Assembly (NCBI GenBank): GCA_021613375.1
Contig: CM038715.1
Location: 766,501-830,500, forward strand
Length of the DNA: 64,000 nucleotides
Reading direction: 5' to 3'
DNA from: Megaleporinus macrocephalus
Taxonomy: Eukaryota; Chordata; Actinopteri; Characiformes; Anostomidae
Below the pieces are notes generated by a model that worked only from the letters and a program-made list of their open reading frames with translations, searched no databases and was not told where the DNA came from. This document shows positions 42,380-54,790 of the stretch, piece by piece. Every line of letters begins with the position of its first letter. The first letter of the stretch is position 1. A program made the translations under genes and the position numbers.

Positions 42380-43537
42380 AGGGAACCCCAGCTGGTAACA
42401 CTGGTACAGCCTTAATATCTTGTAATGACCCTAAATTGTTAAGACACTTTGTAAAAAAATAACAAACGCAGCAGATTTATTTATAAATTAACGCTTTTAT
42501 TCAAAATATGGACACAACTATTATTTCTGACGCACAATGCCTGCCGGGTAGATGACGTCAACTATTTGGTTGTTAGCTAACCTAGTTAAAGAAAACCATG
42601 TACATTGTGTTGTTGATGTTGTTTCAGTAAAAGGCAGTGAAAGACTGATATTAGTCTAAACAGCTTTCACAAACATAAACAAGGAGAATAGTTAGTGAAG
42701 CAGCGTGTGGACCAACACAGCTACCCAAAGACCCCCGCTCTGCTCTCCTCACTTCAGTCTGGATGAGTTTGAGTGGTTCAGTAGACCACCACTGGTGAGA
42801 GACTTGACAGAGGCTGTTGGTTTTATGTGTAGACTAAAACACAATGCAGTGCCACAGTTTCCCCACACAGGAAGTCCAAAAGCTCCAGATTATGGAGAAC
42901 AGCGAGAAGAACCGTGAACGTGAACATGCGCTGGATTCTCTCCTGAGAACGTTTAGCGTTAGCATCAGCTGCTTCTCCTCGTTTGTGGATCCTGAAGGTG
43001 AAAGTACAGTCTTAGTAGTGAACATACTACTTCACTAATAAAGGAGTGTGAAGCTCAGAGACACTCCCGTTCAGTGTATCTAGCTGTTTACTGAGCGTGA
43101 ATGTTTCCTGCTAGAAAGCGGAGCTCCTTTAACAGACACTCTCCTTCTCCGTCAACACCAACACACAGTTTCACAACAACTCCAGCACTGTGTCCACTCT
43201 CTCCTCCACCCTCTCTGTTCACCATTTACACTAACGTGGTGTGTGATGTCACCGCTGATGTCAGAAATGTTGTGTTCTAGCTCAAACTGTAAAGACTGAA
43301 CAGTAGCATGTTTAGTAGCTAGCTGTGCTCGAGCGTGACGGCCGGTTACTGCAAGCATTTGATGTCACTACCCGCTGATCACGTCAGTAGATACAACAAT
43401 GGAGACCAACGTGCAGCGGAATTTTACACAAAATCTAATAAATCTGATACTTTTAGTGTTTTTTTTATAACATGTTTAATAATTTAGAGTCATTACACCA
43501 TATTAAGGCTTACATGTGTTACCAGCCAGGGTTCCCT
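42380..43537 (+). mobile_element. TTAA-flanked DNA transposon copy C, intact ends
   Basis: TTAA on both sides (42376-42379 and 43538-43541), left end AGGGAACCCCAGCTGGTAAC, right end ACCAGCCAGGGTTCCCT. It is 1158 bp. Beyond the first 70 bp both ends share a diverged section with AGCAGATTTATT- or ATCAGATTTATT-type text and GGGTAGATGACGTCAA- or GGGTAGTGACATCAA-type text. This is the cleanest copy. Same orientation as B. Confidence 0.85.
42705..42917 (+). pseudogene. THAP-like zinc-finger fragment, copy C
   Basis: Same frame as copies A and B, with CSPHFSLDEFEW intact. The basic stretch reads MCRLKHNAVPQFPH, where the others have KRRLKHN. The frame opens at GTG after an in-frame TGA and next to GAAGCAG, so if ever translated it was probably spliced. 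The overlapping second frame (42844-43038) is also open. The element is too short to encode a transposase, so the family must rely on a longer relative if it moves. Confidence 0.55.
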
Positions 43538-43541
43538 TTAA

Positions 43542-45172
43542 CTATTAAGCTCTCTTTAAAAACATAAATGTTATGTTCAGATTGCACTGTTCATGCAAGC
43601 TCTTTTCCACACACTCTTTTTGATTTTGCTCCGGCAAGTTTGTGAAAGGTATATGTATATGCATATTACAGCCGCATCATGGCCTATTTGCAGTGGTCGC
43701 ATGTAAATCTGGAATGTAAACAGTGTTATTCTGGTGATAAAAGTAGATAAAAATCCATGCTAAGGCTGCTTCCGTGAGTTCTTCAACCTTTAGTGGAATT
43801 TATAATTGAGTGGAATATGTAATCACCTGCACACCTGTAATATCTCCACCCATTTTTTGTGCATACGGATGAGCATTGTGCATTTTTTCATACTTTCAGC
43901 CTCTTACGTTTAGATTTATTAAAGAACTGGCTTTACTTATTAACATACAGCCTCTAGCTTTCCTGGAGGTTACTTCAGAAACTGATACATTCATACTGGA
44001 GCTTTGTAGGCACATATTTTATTTCTGTATGGCATTTATTTTCTGTTATGTAATTACATGTATCAGTTCATAAACACTTCTACATACCTGCAGGAAGTCT
44101 CTGAATGAAGTCATTTGTCTTGTGTTTGGAGAAATGCAATATGCTTTGGGAGCATAGTATTAAATCTGGGTATAAGCAACAGGAATGTATACCAGCCTGC
44201 AAGAAAAATGGAACATGAAGCTCTACAAACACTGGAATATATTTCTTTGCCTTGAAACTATATCTGCAACAGAACACAGACAGAAACGCAACATGCCCAA
44301 AATAACCCCAGATCTTGGGTTATAAGTTCTTGCATTAGCATTGCTTACCTGTAGGGCTGAGACACCTTACAATAGCCAGGGTAGGACATGAATTCATTTG
44401 GAGAATTTGGTTTATTATTTGCAAAAATTTTATACAAAATGCTGGAGAAAAAAAAAAATAACTGAACTGAATTTGAAAGGAATTAATTTTAGCCTGCAGA
44501 TGTTCCTTATTTAGCTGAGTCAGGATCTCTCTATCCTTTCATGATTGCCCCCCCGGTGGCTGAGGAAAGTGCACTGCAGTTTGGGGATTGCTGAGTTTGG
44601 CATTCAGATAACTGAAGTTTCAGTTGTTCCTATATAAGCTATATTACTATAGAGGACCCCCGCATAATCAAATATATCACGATAATGGCACAACTTGTTC
44701 ATTACAAAACAGATCAGACAGATTTATGGACTATAAGCTTTATTATGAGACCATCTAGTGATGTCATAAGAATAATTTATAGGCCTCCATCTGACTAGGA
44801 AAGATCTTTTATTTCACTGGAGCAGAGAAAATGGTGTCAGCAGGAAAGCCAGAGGTGTTTAGGATAATGATATCTCTGCCAGAATGATAAAACTGTTATT
44901 TGAGAGCAGCTAAACAGTGTTTGTATCGCTTGTCAAAGACCTGATAAGGGTTGTAAATAATTCCGAAATGTGGCTCCGAGACTCAATTAGTGCCGTGAGC
45001 ATTCCTACCATGATTGGCAGTGATAAGAACAGTAGTTCAAGAGTTCAGACACTTCAGGGAAACGCAGCAAGTTCCATAGAGAAGCGGGTGCCGTACGTGT
45101 CCATGTGTATGTTTGGATTCACAACTAGTCCTAGATGTTGAGCTTGTTCCACTGCTGAACAGTGTGCTGACT
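43542..45172. other. Low-repeat stretch, no gene recognised
   Basis: No exon or transposon motif seen. 43600-44060 and 44540-45130 are repeat-free, with CACATTTTGTG/AATTAA-type words, and may include conserved non-coding DNA. Confidence 0.35.
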
Positions 45173-45180
45173 GTCTAGAG

Positions 45181-46889
45181 CAGGGGTGTCAAACTCATTT
45201 TCACTGAGGGCCACATCGGCATAATGGCTGTCTTTAAAGGGCCAGATGTAACTTATAAATGTAATATAAAATGAATGTAACTACTCCTTAATGTTTAACC
45301 TCTTAACCGTACCCCCCTTTTTACCAATTTCCGCCTGAAAATACATACCCAAATCTTGAAGCTTTTCACTGAAACACTGCATAAATTAGTGTAATTTTCA
45401 TGATGTAATGTTCCTGAAAAGCCTTCAAATTTGTACTAGAAGCACTTAAAAATTAATCTGCAATGCTCCAAATATGCTGAAAACAACAAAAAAAACAAGG
45501 CACTTTTCTCATTTTTATTTTACAATTTAAATTTTAGTGCCTATCAAAAATAGAGTTTATGTGTCCCCAGACTTTTTCCTTTAGAAAAGTGTGTCTGCAT
45601 GTGTCTACAGTCACCAGAAAAAAATTGGAGTTGATTTCTTTTACTGATTTGAAGTTATTCAAGCTGGAGTAGAGAGTGAACAGGGGGTCCCCCCCACTGG
45701 TCTATTGGGGTGTCCAAGGTCCCCCAACCTCCCCAAAATGAAAACAGCTGATTTTACTGCAAAAAAATGTATGTATATATGTGTATATGTTATATTCTTT
45801 TAATAACTCTGAATGTATTACTTATTCAATTAAAACGTTACAGTTACATGGAAAAAATATGTTTGCTTGTTGCTCTGTTATAATGTATATCCTTTTAATT
45901 TGTCATGTCAATCCACAAAATCCATCAATCAAGGATCAAACTATTCAAGTGAATAAAAAATAACATCAAACACAAGTTATAATATTAACTTTGATCAAAA
46001 CGTTTGACATACTGAAATGAGGCTAATTAGTATAAAATCAAACATTGTGAGCAGCTAAGAACGTGTGACAGATAAAAAGCAGCCTTGCATCAAAAACTAA
46101 TGAGATGCTTTGATTACAATAAACAAATAAAACCTGCAAACACTAAATACACTGCAACAGCAGCTACACATATCTGTGTTTCATCAACAGCTAATGAAAA
46201 AGCTGTGTAGCTGCGGGACTCCTCGGCCAGCTAGTTCCTTAACTCGGTCAGAGATGGTGTTTCTTGACATTGTTTAAAGTCTGAGTCTGGTCGGGACACA
46301 CCTGCTCACACACCTTCAGCAGCACTGCTTCAAAAACACTCCCTCTGAAAAATACTTTGAAATACGGGCGATTTCTTCAGCCACAATAAAGCTAGCTTTC
46401 ACTGCCGCGTTGTTTGTGGCTTTCGTGAACAGATTCTGCTGCGACTTCAGTTTAACTTTTAATTCTTGTGCAGTCTGTTGCTTTTCTTGAAGGCTAGCTT
46501 TGCCGCACTGAGCTCCGTGCTTGGTGTTAAAATGCCGGCGTAGATTGTCTCTTTAATAACCGACATGTTGCTTCATAACACAAAAGGCAGACCGGTCTTT
46601 CACCTTGAAGCACGAACAGGTATTCACCTTCACATCTTTGTGGAACAGCCGTCCATCTGCATCAACTTTTCTTTTTCTGGACATTATGGGATCGGCCGTG
46701 TTATCATATCAATGACTACACTGTTGTCTAGTGGCAATAAGCCGTAATACAATCGACATGCATTGTGGGAAATGTAGTTTTTGGTCAAAGCACGCTTCTG
46801 ACCTATTTATTTTTAGACACTAAGACCTTTCAAGCTCTCGCGGGCCACAGAAAAGGACGTGGCGGCCACATTTGAGTTTGACACATGTG
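45181..46889 (-). mobile_element. hAT transposon with perfect 8-bp target duplication
   Basis: GTCTAGAG is present at 45173-45180 and 46890-46897. The ends are CAGGGGTGTCAAACTCATTT and, on the right, TTTGAGTTTGACACATGTG, with GGGCCACAT and GCGGCCACAT just inside. It is 1709 bp. Part of the N-terminal transposase remains on the minus strand, and the catalytic region is gone. It therefore looks like an internally deleted copy that was moved by an intact relative. Confidence 0.93.
46191..46684 (-). pseudogene. hAT transposase N-terminal remnant (BED-finger type)
   Basis: Reading from the ATG at 46682-46684, the minus strand gives MSRKRKVDADGRLFH, then a disrupted finger region ending in RRHFNTKHGAQC, then QEKQQTAQELKVKLKSQQNL, FTKATNNAAVKASFIVAEEI and SKYFSEGVFLKQCC. 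RHFxTKH is the C-terminal half of a BED-type zinc finger. The KASFxxAxxIAxxxKxFxEGxFxKxC block is the usual region after it in hAT proteins related to GTF2IRD2-like/ZBED genes. At least three stops or frameshifts occur. The catalytic domain is absent. Confidence 0.82.
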
Positions 46890-46897
46890 GTCTAGAG

Positions 46898-47281
46898 TGA
46901 TGACTTCCTGTTTGTTGTTGTGTAAGAAAGACTGGACTGAAAATGGCACTAGCTGTTCGCTTTGCATGCGTCTTCCTCTGTAGTACTTTTAGTAACGGCT
47001 AAACACGAGGCGCAGGGCAGATGGGGCAGCTCATGGGTGTCTAATTCTTCTTAATATAATACATTTACAATTACTTGTGTGAACAATAAAGGAACTCAAA
47101 GCTACATTTTAGATGAAACTGAAATTGATTATTTGGAGACCCTTGTAGTAGAACTGAGTAATTGCATGTTCGGAAGAACATTTGGAAGCTTCGGCTGTGC
47201 TTCAGACTCCTTCCTTGAGTAGATGATTCTGATGATTGTGGGTATATTGAAAAAATTCAATTCGTAGAATGATAACTTAGT
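46898..47281. other. Unassigned spacer
   Basis: Nothing recognised. Confidence 0.3.
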
Positions 47282-47515
47282 CAAGATTCAAGAGTTTTAT
47301 TGTCATATGCACAGTAGAAACAAACAGCTACACTGTACAATGAAATTCTTACTTTGCTGTACCTCCATTCACCAGTAGATAAAGATAACAAAAACAAATA
47401 AAAAATATACAAAATATACAAAGTATAATAATATATAGTAAGTTGAAGTTAATAAAATTAAAGTATTTTTTTTCTAAATAAAAAATAAATAAATAAAATT
47501 ATCAAAACTTTTATC
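47282..47515 (-). mobile_element. LINE 3' tail, copy 2
   Basis: ATTCAAGAGTTTTATTGTCA, ATGCACAGTAGAAACAAAC and CACCAGTAGATAAAGATAAC parallel 11695-11908 over its whole length, both ending in AAATAAATAAATAAA-like sequence. Confidence 0.72.
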
Positions 47516-48417
47516 AAAACTTGATGAAGGCCAAATAATCTTTTATTATCTACTATTTTCTACTATTGCCCTCATATTGTTAATATTATAATAATAATAA
47601 TGGTAATATGACATATAATGTGCCCTGAAAAACGCCATCAAAATCAGACCAGACACACCTGACTTTTAAATTATTGTGTCAGATTTTATAGATTTTACTC
47701 ATAATGCAGTCATTTTTGTTTAGGAACATGTTTGAGTGAAGTGGAAAAGGTGTAAAATAGAAACACTGAATTCAGTTACATCTACTATAAAGGCAAAGGC
47801 AATTAACATTGCTCGTTTTGGATTGCAGCTTGCAGGTCAGGTGAACACTAGCCAGCAGCTTTCCCTCTGAAGAAGTGCCACAATCTCTGATCACATAAAT
47901 TCGACCTGAAGCTCCAGGTTATTTGGCAGGCTAGATGAGCTATGACATCGCTGTTACAACACAGTCCTCTCCAGCGTGACAGCCTTTGACATATTATACC
48001 CTGAGCTGCGTACTTCCACTCCTTTGTCCTTCCCCCCTGTGCCACTTTGTGTTAGCTCTCAGCGCTGGCTTCTTTTAGATGGCAGTGCGAATGTCTGATA
48101 TTAACCATATTTGTTTATGAGCATAGAACATATTACTTTAAATATAAGTAAAAACACATGTACAGCAAGACCTGGAGACTGACATGGAGATAAGTTGTGG
48201 CTTGATCCAGGGCTTCAGTTTTGGGCCAATGCTATTAACATTTGGCATCAGTTCCCTGAACTGTGTACACTCGCAGTGAAAAGCAATTGCAACCGTGCAT
48301 GTGTCATACACTGATGCTTAACCCCTGTGCTTCATGTGTTTTCTGTTCACTTAAAACAGAAAAACTACAATAAATGATAGATATCCCAACAAGATCCAGT
48401 GCAAAAGTATAAAGACA
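47516..48417. other. Low-repeat stretch
   Basis: Short ATA runs at 47588-47600. 47800-48110 is repeat-free with mixed composition and could be conserved non-coding DNA. No gene recognised. Confidence 0.3.
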
Positions 48418-49340
<923 letters not shown>

Positions 49341-49525
49341 ATAATCCACTCTTATCAGCACAACAACAGTCCTGAGAAGGATCCACCACAAATAATACCT
49401 GCTCCATGGTGTTCCTGTGGTGTTCCTGACCGTTAAAGAACAGGGTGAATAGGAGCTAGGAGAACAGATGGACAGGAGAACAGAATAAGTGGAGCTGATC
49501 ATTTGGACAGTGAGTATAGATAAAA
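49341..49525 (+). repeat. Dispersed repeat, uninterrupted copy
   Basis: Serves as the empty-site version of 15165-16012: AATAATACCTGCTCCATGG leads directly into GTTCCTGTGGTGTTCCTGA, TTAAAGAACAGGGTGAA and GAACAGATGGACAGGAG. Somewhat shorter at the right end. Confidence 0.65.
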
Positions 49526-49569
49526 TCAGATGTGGTTAATGAAGTGATTGAGTTAGTTAATATTGTTAG

Positions 49570-49806
49570 TTGTCTCAAATCTTTGTAACGTATCTTTTTT
49601 TGTCTGTGCATTCACATGCGGTATTATTGGCTGTTCCTGCTTATGAACTACCTGTTTCTCTGTTGTTTTTTTTTTTTTTTTACTGTTTGCGTCTACTGTG
49701 ATTTTGGATTGTTGGCCTGCCTGTTACCCCTGGCTGCTGTATATCCTGATAAACCAACTAGATCCTGCAGTTGCCTCTAGCGCATCTCTGGGAACGAATT
49801 GTCACA
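49570..49806 (+). mobile_element. LTR-like segment upstream of a gag remnant
   Basis: T-rich text with CTGTTTGCGTCTACTGTG, GTATATCCTGATAAACC and an end GGGAACGAATTGTCACA. The TG...CA-type end followed 16 bp later by a Gypsy-like gag start suggests the 3' part of a 5' LTR. The left boundary is not defined. Confidence 0.45.
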
Positions 49807-49822
49807 GAATACTTTGCCTTTA

Positions 49823-49930
49823 ATGCAGACAGCAAGATCTTCCCATGTTCTCATAGCTGTTGCTAGCCACAGACATCGCCTTGAGGAACAACAACGGCAA
49901 CTCACTCATCTGGGAGCAGCCGCTGAATGA
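49823..49930 (+). pseudogene. Gypsy-like gag N-terminal remnant
   Basis: A 35-codon frame ends in SHRHRLEEQQRQLTHLGAAA. Fish Gypsy-family gag proteins often begin with a helical segment of the form ...GHRLxEHQxQLxxLxxAxE, so this looks like the first coding bases after an LTR, ending at a stop. Nothing further of gag or pol follows. Confidence 0.5.
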
Positions 49931-51099
49931 AGCATCTCAATATGCTTAAAAAATCGTATCACTCTGCTGGCTTTAATTTTGTCCCTTTTATTGACGTAAC
50001 TCTACGAATGCATATAACTGTGTCAGGTGTGCTGTTTCATTGGAATGCAGTCATTTATCAGGTCTGTGTCTTTGATCAATTCAGCTGGGTTGAGTACAAC
50101 TCAAGTCATTTCCATTGGCTTCAGACAACATTCGCATATTGGACCTCTATTTTTCTCTGGTTTCACTTACCCTCTGTGTGTTTTCATCCCTCCTGGCCTT
50201 CGTTCCCTTGCCTGTGTCTTATTTTTGTTCTTTGGTCAACTGTTAAGTCTTGTTACTGTTGTTTTACATGGAACTAATGAAAATAAGCTATTTTATGGGG
50301 ACCACTGGTCCACTGATTTATGTGGGGACCACTGTTTTAAACAGGCTTACAGTGCTACAACAGCGCCACAGTAGTCTCTGAAGATTCTCTGGTTTAAAGC
50401 AACACTATGTAGGATTTGGGAATTTGCATGTAATGTGGAGGAAGGACATTGTGCTCCAGCCTCAAGTGGATAAATCGTACATCTCACAGTGAATAAAACA
50501 GCGTGAATATCATACCAATCGTTTTTTCCCATCCATAGCTGCTATACACCTCGATTTTTTTCTCCATTCTTTTGTTTCATAAACAGAGCAGTTTAATCAA
50601 TTAACTCTTTATTTCTATGTTTATTTTGTGATAAATACATTGATTTTATTTTTTAGCTCTAGCTGTTCTTTGTCTACTAAAAACATACATTATAAATGTC
50701 TGTTTTTACCAAAACCCATGCAACTAATGCTAAAGGTAACTACTCATACAGTTAATAAGACAAAATACAGCCCAATATAACTGCTGCTTTTATAATAATG
50801 TTATAATACATGATACTATACCATCGATATGACAGTTAACAGTAAACTTTCTCATGCTAGTTGAGTGCCAGGGTATGTGAAGGTAAGACAATGTGACTCT
50901 AATTTCTCATCTAATTTTTAATATTGCCCAAACTGAGCAACTAATGAAACTAGAGTGTGCTGGTTTAGAGGCAGCAGTCTTACAAAGTCCAAATATAAAA
51001 TGAAGGATGTGGTTTAAATTTTACAAGTATATTAGTTAATCTTGACCATAAACTTACATTCATGTCATATCAATGTTATATGTAAGCATGTAAAGAGGG
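49931..51099. other. Unassigned stretch with short repeat fragment
   Basis: Two overlapping open frames of about 115 codons (49927-50374) are hydrophobic, but unmatched to any family I know. AAAGCAACACTATGTAGGAT at 50397-50416 is a common fish repeat start. The AT-rich remainder shows nothing. Confidence 0.35.
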
Positions 51100-51665
51100 A
51101 AACTTGCTAGTGTAGCATAACATCCTCATGAACTGGAAAACAAAAAATAACATTAACATCATCCAGTAGAAAAATCTTTTAACAGACAATCTAAAACCCT
51201 TTTAGAACCCATCAGACACACCTGCTCAGACCAGTTTGGAAAAATCTAATCCAAACACTACAGTAAATAACGTAATAATAGCCAAAAAATAAAAAATACA
51301 CACAGATGAATAAATAGGTGAACATAATTGAATAAAATGCTGTGTTCATGTTTCTATTTTCTGTTTAGGTATAAATGTGTATATATGTGTATACATATAT
51401 GTGTTTCTGTTTGTTTAGTTGTTTGTTTGTTTGTACGTATGTATGTTTTCTTTTTCTTTTTTTTTTATTTGTTCCACTTCATTTCCCGCACTTGCACCTT
51501 CTCCTGCATTTCACTCCCCGGTCCGTCCAGTTCGGAACCCACTAATCATGTCTACATGGAAAAGAAAAAAAAATATTGCAGTACAAGGATTGTTGTTGTG
51601 AAATAAATAATAAAGAATTAATAGTCTTCCAAAGAAGGAGGTTGCTGGTGGGCCCCCAAAAAAAA
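51100..51665 (+). repeat. Dispersed retroelement-like repeat with A-rich tail, copy 2
   Basis: Parallel to 8232-8808, with an extra CAGACACACCTGCTCAGACC segment at 51212. It ends in GGGCCCCCAAAAAAAAAC. Confidence 0.75.
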
Positions 51666-51681
51666 ACAAAAAAACAAAATA

Positions 51682-51989
51682 AAATCCATTCCTTATCTGC
51701 CGCTTAATCCTGCTTGTTGGGGTCACGGGGGGGCTGGAGCCAATCCCAGCATTATCGGGCGAAGGCAGGGTACACCATGAACAGTACACCAGTCCATCAC
51801 ATGGCCAACACTCACTCACGCACTCACACCTACGGGCAGTTTAGAGTGATCTATCAACCTAACATGCATGTGTTTGGACTGTGGGAGGAAACCGGAGTAC
51901 CCGGAGGAACCCACTCAAACACAGAGAGAACATACACACTCCACACAGAACCCAACCCGGATCGTCTTACTGTGAGGCGACAGTGCTAA
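51682..51989 (+). repeat. Widespread fish dispersed repeat with piggyBac-type MITE at its tail
   Basis: CCATTCCTTATCTGCCGC, GGGTCACGGGGGGGCTGGAG, GCAGGGTACACCATGAACAG, TTTGGACTGTGGGAGGAAAC and CAACCCGGATCGTCTTACTG. The last bases, GACAGTGCTAA, run directly into the element described next. Confidence 0.85.
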
Positions 51990-52056
51990 CCCTTATTTTT
52001 ATGTTAAGGGTGGAATTTCTCAGAAACAAGCAAAGGCTCAAGTCAAAACAGTAAAA
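51990..52056 (+). mobile_element. Left end of a piggyBac-type MITE
   Basis: CCCTTATTTTTATGTTAAGG, CAGAAACAAGCAAAGG and TCAAGTCAAAACAGTAAAAC are the same as 56263-56332. Only the left 67 bp remain here. Confidence 0.6.
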
Positions 52057-52880
52057 CTTCCTAACACTAGTTATGACTATGACGGGCACTATTTACAGAT
52101 CAGCAAATATGGATAGCAATAGTTGCCACACAGTGACTGGAGGGCTGAGAAAAGTTAAGTTTAATATAATGTAGTAAGTTTGATATAATATATTTTGTTA
52201 TAATACAAACTTTAAAAACGTTAATGTTATATTAATGTTAATGTTAATGTTTAATATACTACTAATCAACTGCATCAATTGTGTTAAATACTGAAATGAC
52301 GTTACATCTGGTGACTTGACTAGGATTCGAAGTTTAAGACTTGAGACTTACTTGTTATTTGCAACTTAGTGACTTAGTCCCATGTCTGTTAAATACTGAA
52401 TTATGTCAAAACTGTAAACTATGATTTTGAACCAGAATGCCCCTTTAAGCAAAATGGTCATATAGCAAAAAACATACACATAACCAAGCTCATTGATTTG
52501 CGGTTGACTGTGGTGTGAAGTATTTGAATTATCTAAATACCATTACTCACTAAAGTGCCTAAGAATATATTTATCAATGTTACACTGTATCATTGGACAA
52601 CATGTTTAAGTAATTTTACATTTCCTTTTTTGAGTGTACCGCTGACACCAATTACAAGCCTCATCAGTACCTCCTCCTAATCCTCTTTCTTAACTCTAAC
52701 ATAATGTTCCGCTGACCATTACAGAGGTAGCCCATTCTCTGCCGAAATAGCTTCCATTTATTTCTTACTCATCGGATGTGCCTTAGACAGGATACAGTCT
52801 TTTCAGAGAAGGGTGGGAGGAAATTCAATCTTTAGATGTTTTTCTCGCTTTTCCATTTAGCGTTTGATCATCTTACAGAG
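52057..52880. other. Low-repeat stretch
   Basis: AT-rich to 52600. 52620-52835 is repeat-free and balanced (CTGACACCAATTACAAGCC, ACTCATCGGATGTGCC), a weak candidate for conserved non-coding DNA. Confidence 0.3.
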
Positions 52881-52886
<6 letters not shown>

Positions 52887-52948
<62 letters not shown>

Positions 52949-52949
52949 A
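52887..52949 (+). repeat. (GA)n microsatellite
   Basis: About 30 GA units with one GTGA and one AAAG interruption. Confidence 0.95.
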
Positions 52950-53326
52950 CAACTACTGCAGCAGGTCTGCTGGAGATTGTTTCAGCCAGCAGTGGGTGGA
53001 ACAAGCTGGCCCTTTGTACATTATTCTATAGGGGACTCCATGAAGTTATCCAGGCAGACCTCGCTTATCTGGAAGATTTAGCTCATCCACCCCTCAATCT
53101 GTCTTCTACGGAAATGTCACTGAACTCCCTGACTTCTTGTGTTCACTTCGAGTGTACTTCTGAATATCTGCTGTAAAACTAATCACCAGCTGAACAAATG
53201 GCTATGAAACAACAGCATAGATGTTCTCCATCTTAATAGCCCACCCAACTTAATACTGAGGTAAGCAATATTTTGCATTATATTTCAGTTAGCCCATTTG
53301 TTTTATCAGTACCTGCTTCATGCTCT
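52950..53326. other. Unassigned spacer
   Basis: No feature recognised. Confidence 0.3.
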
Positions 53327-53935
53327 TTTTTTTAAACTATTTTTATTGATTTTACATTTTACATTGACAAATTATTCAGTTACAAAAATACAAACAAATA
53401 TATGTAAATTTATCATCATCGTAAAAAAACAATAATACACATCTATTAATAAAAATAAAAAATAAAAACATATATATACTCATATACGTACATACATACA
53501 CGCATATACGTACACAAAATAAATGAATAAGTAAACAAACAAATAATAATAAGAATAATGATACACTCATCATCAACAATTATTTATTTCAAAACAGTTT
53601 TGCACCCATATGTTCAAGAAATTCCAATAATGCCTGCCACACATTTTCAAATTCCACTGCCCTTCCCCTAGTTATATAAGTCAATTTCTCCAATGCAACA
53701 CAGGAAGCCATCTCCCTCACCATACATGTACTGAGGGCACATCTACATTTTTCCAGAACAAAGCTATCAGTCTCCTAGCCTAAAAATGTTCTCGTTTTAT
53801 AATAAGAAATTTATACACTGGACCCAGTTCAGCATATTCATCACCCAGAGAAAATCTATTCATTTGGTGGCAAGCTTACGAAGAGAGGCACATCCACAAA
53901 TATCACACAGCCACTCCATCTCATTCTACATGCCG
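53327..53935 (-). mobile_element. 5'-truncated L1-like LINE
   Basis: On the minus strand, a coding C-terminus (to the stop at 53589-53591) is followed by an AT-rich 3'UTR of about 250 bp, an AATAAAAATAG signal and an A-run (T-run at 53327-53334 on plus). Poly(A) at the end and the protein remnant point to the L1/Tx1 group. The upstream limit is approximate. Confidence 0.75.
53589..53790 (-). pseudogene. L1-like ORF2 C-terminus, frameshifted
   Basis: The minus strand reads ARRLIALFWKNVDVPSVHVW in one frame, then after a shift REMASCVALEKLTYITRGRA and FENVWQALLEFL before the stop. The W-K...PS...W, then a xxExITYxxRGxxxxFxxxWxxxxxF pattern is the standard extreme C-terminus of fish L1-type ORF2 proteins. 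The frameshift shows that it is dead. Confidence 0.75.
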
Positions 53936-54376
53936 TTCACCATGAGTACCTCTCCTTCCTAGTCCTTCACTCCTGAGTCCACCAGATTATCCCTTGCCTC
54001 CCTAGGCTACGATAGCATACCTCATCCCTCAAGTTTTGTTCTAGCGTGACATTGTACACATGGTAGCATGGTTCTCCTATTACCTTAAAACAGTTTTCAA
54101 CTTCAGTGCACGCTTACATACATGGCAAGCCTGTTACCATTAGCCTGTAGTATTTAGCTTTTGTCATGGCCTGTGCGTGGTGTGCAGTTAATCCAAATTT
54201 TGTGAAATCAAGGCTTCCTCACCTCTTCTAGCCGTGTTTATTAACCACTGCTGAAGCCCGACAACTCCACTATACTACTGTAACAAGGTTAAAACACATT
54301 TTTGTTTTTGATTAAAATTCAACCAGATCCTTATATACATGCTAAATATTGTTTCTCATTTTGTATGTATATGTAT
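53936..54376. other. Unassigned spacer
   Basis: Nothing recognised. Some of the left part could be older LINE coding sequence. Confidence 0.3.
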
Positions 54377-54648
54377 CCCTTGTGTTGTCTTGCGGGTCAA
54401 AACTGACCCGCTACCATGTTCAGCTGTAGAAAAAATACCTTAAACTATCTTTTTCCAACTTGAAATTGTATGACTTTTCATAAAGTGACCCCATCATTAG
54501 AAAAAGTGATACTTTGTTTTTGTTTATGTTTCCATGTGGGCTGTACACCACTAGGGTACAAGGATTGTCTTATGGGTCATTTTTGACCCGTGAATTATAA
54601 AAGCATTTAAACACCAGAAAAAAATTCAAAGGCCACACACAAACTCTC

Positions 54649-54649
<1 letters not shown>

Positions 54650-54691
<42 letters not shown>
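54650..54691 (+). repeat. (CA)n microsatellite inside the piggyBac element
   Basis: About 20 uninterrupted AC units, upstream of the transposase start. Confidence 0.95.
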
Positions 54692-54695
<4 letters not shown>

Positions 54696-54790
54696 AAGAA
54701 ACTGGAACTTGCATTTGACCAGCACCCTTGATCTGCAGCTAACCCAATCACACAAGCTCCTATACAAAACATTGGTTCTTTGCTGAAGCC

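Noticed and set aside
42380..43537. Assigning the TTAA elements to piggyBac
   Set aside because: The ends start AGGGAACC rather than CCC, and the internal frame looks THAP-like, unlike piggyBac. The true piggyBac elements here (54377, 56263) begin CCCTT.
49927..50374. Two overlapping hydrophobic frames of about 115 codons
   Set aside because: They overlap in different frames of the same strand, lack homology signs and are not preceded by a promoter or exon signal. Chance is likelier in T-rich DNA.
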